Part shown: piece by piece, positions 48,135-57,900 of the stretch
Position numbering within the stretch: the first letter of the stretch is position 1
Layout: the number at the start of each line of letters is the position of its first letter
From: Siphonodentalium dalli
Lineage: Eukaryota > Mollusca > Scaphopoda > Gadilida > Siphonodentaliidae
Direction: 5' to 3'
Assembly: GCA_032622095.1 (NCBI GenBank)
Contig: CP136061.1
Span: forward strand, 136,051,587 to 136,115,586
Length of the DNA: 64,000 bases
The notes under the pieces: generated by a model
Seen by the model: only the letters and a program-made list of their open reading frames with translations
Told to the model about the DNA's origin: nothing
Database searches by the model: none
Made by a program: the position numbers and the translations under genes

Positions 48135-48307
48135 CGTCGTTTATTTATATTTCTGTATGTAACCTCCGGACACTTGCCCACCCTCCCCACATATGGACGC
48201 ACCACCCTCGCACAATTTACACGAAAGCTTTCCTATTATATAGTTATCACTTAAATGGTTTGTTGAAAAGTGTCATATATGGCATACAGAAATATAATTA
48301 AACGACG
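48135..48307. mobile_element. MITE with 24-bp terminal inverted repeats
   Basis: CGTCGTTTATTTATATTTCT at the left faces AGAAATATAATTAAACGACG at the right; 173 bp in all. Confidence 0.75.
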
Positions 48308-48560
48308 AAGAATGCCGGATATTTTATCTACTGCACTTAACTGCACTTACCGATAATTATATTCGAAGAGTGAGATAGCTCCACACATAGTCACATATTT
48401 ACGGAGGATAACAAGGACAACTTTCTATATCAAATGGAATCTACCACTCAGTTATAAAAGTAAACACTGGAATTGTCTACTATTCATCTGGAGGGGTTTT
48501 CATCAAATATAAGCAGGCGACAGATAACAAAAATACCGAATAAGTTTTATTTATTGGAGG

Positions 48561-48632
48561 GAAATGTTCAGAAAATAAGTTCACCAAACGATATCGTATA
48601 GTCGTTTGTTGAACTTATTATCTGAACATTTC
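48561..48632. repeat. Short hairpin repeat
   Basis: GAAATGTTCAGAAAATAAGT and its complement around a loop with GATATCG. Confidence 0.65.
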
Positions 48633-48639
48633 TTAAGAG

Positions 48640-49600
48640 ATAATTACTCGTAAAGTGTTTAGAAAATAAAGGGTTAAGGGTGTTTATCTTAGAATTTGCC
48701 TGACCCTATTTGTGAAATCTATATTGAGGTGATTTGGATGCATATCTATTATGTCCGATATGGCAATCTGAATTTAACGTTGAAAGAGACAGAAAGTTAC
48801 AATTTAGCAAACCCACACAAGAAGGGCCCGAGGTTGAACTTTTTCTGAATTATTTTTCGAAACATCTGCACTGACAGATTAATAGCTCAGTGGCTCAGTG
48901 CCAAAATTTAGCAAAACCGTGACCGACCGGATTAAAGCATGAAACTTTGCCGATGTGTACAATGGGATATGGAAAACAATTTTAGAGCGGGTACCCGGTC
49001 TGCGGATCATGGTTCGGGTGATTTTCCTGTTTCCATGGGAACGGCTTAAAATATTTGGAGAAGAGTGGAGAAAGGCCGCGGGTTGGAAACTATCAGCATT
49101 GAGTTTAAATAAATAATGTGAACTCATAGTGCTATCACTGGTTCATCAAATGAACTGGGCCACGGCACTATGATATATAGAATCTAGGGCAACCACTAAG
49201 GTCAAGGTCATTGGAAAAGTTTCATTTTTCTGTCTATTTTGTATTGATTGTCTCGTATGCTGCCAACCTTAATGCCTTAGTCATAAATGCAATCCCTTTC
49301 ATAATGCGTCACCTCTGAGCTAATAATTATGCTGTGGACAATATTATTTCCCAATTCTGCGAAGATGTGTGGGGACTACCTCTTTGACTTGTGTGTGTCC
49401 ACCAGTCCAACAGTGCACACAAGCTGACAAGAAAACCATAGTCAGAAATGGTAACGCCACCAAGATCATATTATTAGCCATAAATATAAATTATAATATA
49501 AAATATATTGGTTACATGAATGCACCACCTCAGAATTCCGTTAAAACAACTAATCCTTCAAATTATTAAAAAAACTACGGCTTATTACTGCAGGTTTCTC
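48640..49600. other. No supported gene
   Basis: Open frames of 60-80 codons on both strands (48879-49127 minus, 49369-49569 plus) have no domains. Confidence 0.35.
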
Positions 49601-49602
49601 AT

Positions 49603-50010
49603 TCACCAAACCAGAAAGCTTTTAAATGCGGATAAAAAATCGGAGGTATTGTGTTCCCGCCAAGAGTGCATGGCCCAGCCATTGTTCATACCTAAACGTC
49701 GAAAGCAATTAACGCGGTCATAATGGTTAAATACTGCAACTATAAGACATCCAGCGAATACACATCCCACGAAAACCCGAAATGTGTTGTCCTGCGATAT
49801 CCCATCGCTATAGCTCAATTTGACACGGCCAGATTAGCCTTTCCACAATATCCTAAAACAATAAAGCTTCTCAAATCATCCTCATAATCAATAGAACTTT
49901 CACGAACTTGGACATTCCAACTACAGCTTTTACCGGACTCGGGGTCGCAGTACAACTTTAACGTGTCCCAAAATAATCGCATTCGGGGTAGCACTACAGC
50001 TTTTAAAGCG
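49603..50010 (-). other. Two adjacent coding-like segments, unassigned
   Basis: On the minus strand about 50005-49816 is open and coding-like in character (for example FWDTLKLYCDPESGKSCSWN), and 49818-49603 in another frame contains a possible membrane helix (VFVGCVFAGCLIVAVF). They could be exons or a frameshifted remnant. No clean pair of splice sites joins them. Confidence 0.25.
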
Positions 50011-50049
50011 ACCCAATCTATTTATAAAACCTACATCGGCCCACGTCTT

Positions 50050-51050
50050 TCTAATATTTGGCCAACAGTATACACCGGTGGCGTTAATAATTCAGCCATG
50101 GGTTATCGGATCAAATTTTTTGTATAGGTTACAAGCAACTAATTATATAGAGTTACGCTTCTTGAATTTGTGTAGGGAAATTCTAGTCAGCATTAAAAAA
50201 AAATCTGGCTGCTGATTGGTTGATTATCATTGAGGGAAATATCCCTAAGCGGGAACATAAAATCAGAGCCTACGTAAATATGGCGATCATGCATGTTTGG
50301 TTGTCCAGGAAGAGTCTGGTGGGGTCCCGATGTTATGGAAGGGGTCTGTGTATTTTTATTCTGCTGATTTTTGTGCAGTAAATGGGGTAGTTGTGCAAAT
50401 GCAAGATTGTCGTTTGAAAAACAATACCGAAAGGGGCGCCTTTGACGTCACAGACTGGTGCAGCGGATGACGTTCTAAGGGAAAATTGACCACTTGAAGT
50501 TCAAATAGGCTTAACCCATGGCCGGCGGGACTTCTAGTTAACACTGTCGCCTATGGGAAATAATTAGGTGTTTGTAACCTATAGATGTTCGCTATCATGA
50601 CAACTTTTAAAAGAGGGGAAATGACGTTGTTCGCATTTTTCCTTTCTCGAGTTTCCTACTTTGTTGTATTTGTTGTCTTTGGTTGTAAGCAGATGTCTAT
50701 ATAAGTGTGTGTACAGTATCGGTATTCGCATTATTTATATTTTCCACAATAGGCTTATAATCTGGGCATGTATTCCAATGTATGTATGTGGACCAACCGT
50801 ATAGTCCCAAGCATTTATTACACGGATGATTTAATAAATACCATCCTGGCTACGCAATCTATTTAAAAATATACCCTAATTACAAACGGCGAGTGGTATA
50901 TTGGATTAAATAAAAATTAGTGTTGTCCGGTTACAAGTTGGGGATCAAGTGTGCATGTGCAAGTTCTTATATTTTACTATTGATTTTCTGTTGGCGACAA
51001 CTAATTCTTCATTTTCGAATGACACACATGCAACATCCAATCGTGATCCG
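50050..51050. other. No supported gene
   Basis: AT-rich; short overlapping open frames only. Confidence 0.35.
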
Positions 51051-51056
51051 TGAATT

Positions 51057-51338
51057 GACAATATATATGACATATTTAGTAGAATAGAAGCAAGTGGGGT
51101 GAGAAGGAGAAGATCACTCGATCTTTTTGACCATCCCGGGCGGTTCGATGATCGCGCCCAATTATTATCTCTACTCATAGAAGCAATGGACACATCAAAC
51201 TCAGCCAGCGACATGCAAAGCCGACACTATCACCAATCTCACATCAAGTACTCTCAATCCCCCCTCTTTCTCATCCCTGTCGTTTTTTCTCTCCCTGCAT
51301 CACTCGATTGTGTTTCTTCTTCTCATGTTATGGCGTAA
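51057..51338 (+). other. Open segment, possible exon on either strand
   Basis: The plus strand reads D-I-F-S-R-I-E-A.. through SLDLFDHPGRFDDRAQLL to about 51338; the minus strand is open for 89 codons (51214-50945). Plus-strand codon choice looks better, but no convincing acceptor or donor was seen. Confidence 0.22.
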
Positions 51339-51584
51339 CAATTCAATTGATTAAGCCTACCCGTGTTATTTTTTCGAATTATGGCCTGACGACAGAAATC
51401 GTGTTGAATTCCAATCAAATAAATGAAATATATACAAAGTGGCAAAATCGCATGCTGAACCAACGATGCGTTATTACCTAGCAAAAACACATTCTCACTC
51501 TGATGCATTAAAGTTACCTTAAATATAGGAAGGCAATACAATATTAGATCCGATGATAAGACAGTCTTGGGCCATTTATTTAAT

Positions 51585-52050
51585 TTAAAGATGCATAATC
51601 CGAATTAATACTGCCAAATGACTATTACTTTGGCTTCGGGGTGAAAACTAATTGATTCGAGTCGATGAACCCACCCATCAAAGCTCGGAGTGATCAGATA
51701 TCGATTTTTGAAATTTGTTATTTCTCGAAATGTTTAATTATTTGTGGCCCAGAAACGAGTCGTCAAACCGATTGTCTCGAACAAAATTGCGGATGAAGAT
51801 GAATAACTCTAAAATCAAGTGGTAATACGGCCATATTTCGTGATACCAAAGTGATAATTTAATACGGCCATATTTCATTGAACAACATGTTGATTGATAA
51901 CACGTTTTGGGAAATTTTATACCATAATTGACAGAGTTAGCATTATTTTGTTGTAATTAATCGATTCTCATAAAAAAGTGTATTTTGAAGAAATGTTGTT
52001 ATTGTAACTTGATGAAATAACTTGTAACTGTCTGATCGGATTGAGAACCT
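51585..52050 (+). mobile_element. Family C TTAA MITE, abutting family A copy 2
   Basis: It carries the same core blocks (GATTCGAGTCGATGAACCC, AATTGCGGATGAAGATGAAT, GTTAGCATTATTTTG) and a right end GATCGGATTGAGAACCT immediately before TTAA 52051-52054. Confidence 0.7.
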
Positions 52051-52054
52051 TTAA

Positions 52055-52548
52055 AGGCACGTGAGGCCTTAGTTGTCGAAAATATTCATATTTGTTCCAA
52101 TCACCGTAAACAGAAAAACATTAAAACGCATACAGTTTCGTTCATATATACCATGACCATCTCGTAAACAGCATGTTATCATAAAGATTTACTATATTTT
52201 ACCTAAGCAAGAGTCTGATTGTGTTACAGAATACAACACAATGCTGCTGGCTAATCACACACAAATGGCATAAACGCTCTTTATTCGTTCCATATCAGGA
52301 ATTCACCCACAAAGAACGCTCTTTATGTTTACCATCATAATATAAACAAACACCAGAAAAGTAACTTTTTATGCTTTTGTTTACATAACAATGGTCACAA
52401 ATATGACAATAACATACTGTTTATGCGATATTTCTTATTTGTATACGGACAAAGTCTGTCTACATTTTGATGTTCTTTCTGTTTGTGGCGGTTTTTGACG
52501 GGTGGAAATATTTTCACAGGATACCCACCGCCAAGGCCAACCGTACCT
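52055..52548 (+). mobile_element. Family A TTAA MITE, copy 2
   Basis: This is 494 bp and nearly identical to the copy at 5837-6330. Its left TTAA (52051-52054) is at the same time the right TTAA of a family C element, so the two abut at one target site. The right TTAA is 52549-52552. Confidence 0.88.
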
Positions 52549-52554
52549 TTAAGC

Positions 52555-53080
52555 GACGAGCTATCGCTAAAGTTATTAGACAGATTCATCATCCACGTAA
52601 CATTAATGAACCCTAGCTGTCGGGACTGCGGCCACATTACAACAATCTAAGGGGGCAAGCTAGCCCGGTCTCCTATACTGACACATGTTAAATATGGTTT
52701 GCGTTTATATTGGGCGAACCAGACCTGTAAACCGAACCAGCTCCGTTATACGCGTTAGAGAGACCGGGCTAGCCAGGCTATAGCCCGCTTTTTCCTATGT
52801 AACACTCCGGACTAAAGTGTTCGGCGTAGCTATTTGGTCAGAGTAATGTTTCAAAATGACACACAACAACCTATACAATTTTGTGAAAATAAGATAGAAG
52901 TCTGTAATATAGTATAATATAGGAATGAACGGAAACGTTTGTGGTTGTCAATTTTTTTTATATAAATGCACAACATCAATAAATATTTACAAGGAAATGT
53001 GGTCACAATCAGCATGCAATTAGATATTCAATTATATATACATTGTAGTCGAGAGCTAACAATGGGAACATATATACATA
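52555..53080. other. No supported gene
   Basis: A short GC-richer patch with an inverted pair AAGCTAGCCCGGTCTC / GAGACCGGGCTAGCC (about 52656-52777) lies here; otherwise AT-rich. Confidence 0.4.
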
Positions 53081-53917
53081 ATCACGGGGGGGGGGGGGGG
53101 GGGGGTATCCGTACAATTCTGCCTTATTTTGATAATCCGGCCATGTGAATGATAATCCAGACTTACAAACAATATTTATGTTAGGTTGTAACAGATAAAA
53201 ACTACGTTGAAATCACATTTCGGAAAAAATGCATGATGAACGACAAGGTACATGTACAAAGTTACATAGTTTACATATCTACAAAATGTTCGTGATATTC
53301 CGCTAGCATTGATATTTTATAAGCGTTGTTTGTCACGATTTTAGCTAATCGTGTAAAAAATACCATATCAATTCCATGTTTTTTTTCGGACAAATGGTTT
53401 AGCTCGAATAAATTTTCGATGTCAATAGACGGCGTGGGGTATTAACCAACGATTCGGCCCTACACTAGTTTATTTCATGAAACTAATGCGTTATACGTTT
53501 TTATGGAGTCATTCACACACGTGTGTGCATTGGATGTGGATAAAACGGCCATGCTCGATAGATAAGGCGGCCACCATGATAAATATATCGTTATATGGAG
53601 TTTAGCCGCTTGATCCACATCCAATGTACCCATGACTATGAATAACTCCAGAAAAGGCGTATACCGCACTATTTAATGAAATAAACAAATGTAATCGTTG
53701 GCTGATACCCCATGCCGTCTATTGGCTTCGAAATTTATTCGAGTTAAACCATTTGTCCGAAGAAAAAAATGGAACTTATATGGGTTTTTTTTATGATTAG
53801 CTAAAATAGTGAAAACAACGCTTATAAAATATAAATGCCAGCTGAAAATCATGAACATGTTGTAGGTATGTGAACTATATAAGTCCGAATTGTGCGGATA
53901 CCCCCACCCCTCGTGAT
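53081..53917. mobile_element. Large palindromic (foldback) element, 837 bp
   Basis: The left arm from ATCACGGGGG and the right arm to CCCCTCGTGAT are complementary with decay: TATCCGTACAATTC/GAATTGTGCGGATA, ATAAGCGTTGT/ACAACGCTTAT, CAATAGACGGC/GCCGTCTATTG, TGGATGTGGAT/ATCCACATCCA. The centre is near 53570. The overlapping open frames on both strands derive from it. Confidence 0.8.
53087..53106 (+). repeat. Poly-G run, about 20 bases
   Basis: Lies at the outer end of the left arm of the large palindrome; the matching right arm reads CCCCCACCCC. Confidence 0.85.
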
Positions 53918-53929
53918 AATTATACCCAA

Positions 53930-54425
53930 GTTCAGACCCGAGAAATTACAATTAGGTTATATAAGTCCGTCGAAATTATAATGTTTATGACGAGATAGCA
54001 TTCTACTATGACTGATCATTTCTGATTATTAATACAATTAAAGAAAAGTACACCATTCCTGTACTTCAGTTTACTGGTTTTGGCTGGACAGACCAAACAT
54101 TACAGTAATGAAGCACATGCATATAGATGAACATTGTACACGCATGCAGATACTGCAATATGGCACGTTAAAATAGCAACAACGTTCATAGTTATAATAT
54201 TTTCAGATCTAAATGTCGCTAATATATCAACACAAACGTCAAATTCGTCGTAGATATATAGTATGTCAGACACCGTTAAATTGTTCATAATTCTACCATC
54301 TCCGTCTTTTCTTAATCAATTCAATTGGAAGTCTCAATTAAATAGAGTTATCTCATCATCTTTGCGGTGGAACCATTCAACAGAATGTTGGTTAACCTCT
54401 CGTGTTTCTCTTTGATGTCGCTCTT
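53930..54425. other. Mostly featureless; 3' flank of the six-exon gene
   Basis: On the minus strand the first bases (54425 to about 54398) are the former end of exon 6, displaced by the family A MITE. The original stop (TAA) lies at about 54397-54395. No clear AATAAA was seen close by. Confidence 0.4.
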
Positions 54426-54429
54426 TTAA

Positions 54430-54923
54430 AGGCACGTGCGGCCTTAATTGTCGAAAATATTCATATTTGTTCCAAACACCGTAAACAGAAAAACATTAAA
54501 ACGCATACAGTTCCGTTCATATATACCATGACCATCGCGTAAACAGCATGTTATCATAAAGACCTACTATATTTTACCTAAGCAAGAGCCTGATTGTGTT
54601 ACAGAAGACAGCACAATGCTACTGGCCAATCACACACACATGGCATAAACGCTCTTTATTAGTTCCATATCAGGTATTCACCAACAAAGAACGCTCTTTA
54701 TGTTTACCATCATAATATAAACAAACACCAGAAAAGTAACTTTTTATGCATTTGTTTACATAACAATGGTCAAACAAATGACCATAACATACTGTTTATG
54801 CGATATTTCGTATTTGTATACGGACAAAGTCTATCTTCATTTTGATGTTCTTTCTGTTTGTGGCGGTTTTTGACGGGTGGAGATATTTTCACAGGATACC
54901 AACCGCCAAGGCCAACCGTGTCT
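54430..54923 (-). mobile_element. Family A TTAA MITE, copy 3, inside the last coding exon
   Basis: This is 494 bp, flanked by TTAA at 54426-54429 and 54924-54927, with ends AGGCACG and CGTGTCT. It sits within exon 6 of the minus-strand gene. Removing it together with one TTAA restores a frame that ends after ten further, mostly basic or polar residues. With it, the frame reads 50 codons into the element before a stop at 54770. Confidence 0.9.
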
Positions 54924-57900
54924 TTAAACAGACGGCGAAGGAACCCACGGCTTTTCTTTTTGGAAACAGGTTCTTGTCCGTCACCCACCTCTCCTGCGCG
55001 CACTGTTTCAGACGTCGGCAGCGGCAAGTATTTCACATCATTATTGTCTGAAACGAGTATTTATATTATGAGTAAGAATTAATGCTCTTGTCAAGATATG
55101 ATATAATTTGCACCATATTTTGGATTTGATTTGTCAACGTGTAAGCCAAGGCAACCCAATTCCCGTAATTTCGATATTATTCCAACATGTGAGATTTCAG
55201 TCTAAATTTTTATTTAAATTAAGTAAAGTATTCGATAAACCCAAAACAATATGATTTTTAACTTACAATAATATTGATTGAAAAGATAAACTTATCAGAA
55301 CAACCTCAACTTAATTGTTCCAGTCTGAATTTTTTAACTGCACTTTGTAAAATACATGTTAAGCCACAAACCTAAAACCTGGTCACGCCACAGTCCTGAA
55401 TGTTTTCACTCGGTCGCACGCGTGTGGGTAATCGCACAAATAACAGACAATCTGCATATGAATATAACCCACCCTCATGTGGTTATTATCAATACATCTC
55501 ATTGATGTTTCTGTACAAGCTCCAAAATAAAGACATGTAGACATGGAATGCCAAAGATATACCCATATAACAAAGGGTAGGGTTCTCTATTCCGAAGGTT
55601 CATTATTCCGAAGGTTCGCTATTCCGAAGGTTCATTATTCCGAAGGTTCATTATTCCGAAGGTTCGCTATTCCGAAGGTTCGCTATTCCGAAGGTTTTCT
55701 ATTTTGGGCGTATTTAACCAGAAATGAATGAAAATTTGCACCCCACCACAAAAATACACCAGGAATGAAAAATACTATTACGCTAGTATTAACATATATT
55801 ACATTTATACACCCACTTCCAATTCCCAAATTGTCCCAGATGTCGGTTATTGATAGCAAGAAAACAGTATCAGTTTATCGTTTATTATGGAAAGCTTAAA
55901 ACACGATGAATGAAATAAACTACATGTAAGAGATATAGTTTTTCCGAACTGGCAATCTGTATTTGAAAGAAACATCAACATTAAAGGCCCACTTAATTTT
56001 CGAACCCCCAGATCACATATATAACATATATGCCAGTATATATACCATTGGAAATAGGAAGCTCTCTAACACTGTATTATCAGCTTATCCGGTATAATAA
56101 ACTGTGAACATGTTGTTTTGTTGAGTTAACGACGTGTTTTTGTGCTTAAGGTTCATCTGGTTTTGTTGCGCGAAGTGTATTATTTTCAATGGAGGGGGAA
56201 TAACTCTATATTTTAAAGATAGTGTTATTCCCCTTCAATTGAAAATACATTAGGTTGAATTATGTTGCATTCTGGGAGCCATAACGTGGAAAATCTTTTT
56301 ACGATTTAAGCTGTTTTCTATTTCTCTATGGACATCTTCTGATACAGACGTTTCAAATGGTGATGAATGTTAGTGTTTTAATCATATGTTATGGCACAGA
56401 TTGTTATTAAAACCTGATATCAAGGAACTATAAACAAAATAGTCAGTGACTCGAAAATTAAGCGGGCCTTATAATTTAATACAGATTCACAATTGCAGTT
56501 AGGTTCATTTCATACCCGTCTATTCAACGACAGAATAAGAGTTATAGCCCCACTGTTTTAATCCGCCTTTAGCTGGCGTATTCTTGTCTCTAAGATTATT
56601 GAGATATAACGTCATACGTGATGACATTAAATCGCATGGAAACATAGCAATTGTGTGGGCTGCCTGGTGTCAATATTTTTGGGAAATAACGTCATACGTA
56701 ATGACATTTAATCTCAAGGAAACCCGCGAAGAAAAAAGTCACATTTATTGTTTCAATGTTCTAAGTTATTTCCTTCATAAAAAGAGTCTTCGAGATAAAG
56801 AACCCTCTCAATACATTAGAATATAGAATTAACCTTTAAAATAACAAAATCTTCGGAATAGCGAACCTTCGGACTAGTGAACCTTCGGAATAGCGAACCT
56901 TCGGAATAGTGAACCTTCGGAATAGTGAACCTTCGGAATAGCGAACCTTCGGAATAGAGACATGTTCCCATAACAAAGCGTGCAGACCTGGATTTGTTCT
57001 ATCGATTTTTCCATTCCCAAATCTTTGGACGATTATTTCTATGTTAATATAACAACAAAAAACTACATGTAAGTGATTGAAACTTTAATGTTATGTTGAC
57101 CGACACATACCTCCTACGAATTCGGGTGTTACACAAGTGGGCATCTGATCTGCAGTATCCCCACGTTCTCGGTTTATCTTCACCAACGTTCCCCTGGCCA
57201 TGCGTCTCGTATCCAAGCTGGTCACATTCGTGTCACTCAAACCTGAATTGAAAACAATTAAGTTGAATGAAAATGTTGTTGACTCCTCCAACATGACTAT
57301 ATTGTCATAGCTCGCCCCAAACTCATGCAGTTTGGTATAAATGATATTATGTCGATGTTTCATTCACAAACACACCAATATAGACCTACATATATATATA
57401 CAACGACGGAGCAGAAGCTGTAGAAATGGAAAGCTGGCAAATAATTTGTGTTTGCTTCGTTTTGTTATGTTTAGCATTTTGTTTGTTAGTTAAGAATCTA
57501 CTAACATCCCAGGAAAACAGCTTGTTTCTGTTTAGTTGTCGCAACTAACAACCCGACAATGATAAATATCATGTTATTCTATAGAACGAAATAAAAATAA
57601 AACCATAAAAAAACCATATAAACTTCTTAGAGCTTTGCAGTAGTTAGTATTGTATGTTTAATCATATATTATTGTGTAAAGTGTTTTGTTTAAATAAATA
57701 TCCATTACTTCCATTACTTACATGTATTGGACCCAACACTCAGGTACAGCTTATGTTGTATTATATCCACCTGCAAAGCAAATACAAATTAAATTTATTA
57801 ATGTGTAACATATTGATACCAGTCGTTACCTTTCTTTGGTATTTGTGCAGAGTTAAACAGCCAAGCCTGCCATGATACATCTTTGAAACTTCTTGAGTCA

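Noticed and set aside
55588-55702. CRISPR array
   Set aside because: Units are contiguous 16-mers with no unique spacers, in a eukaryotic intron.
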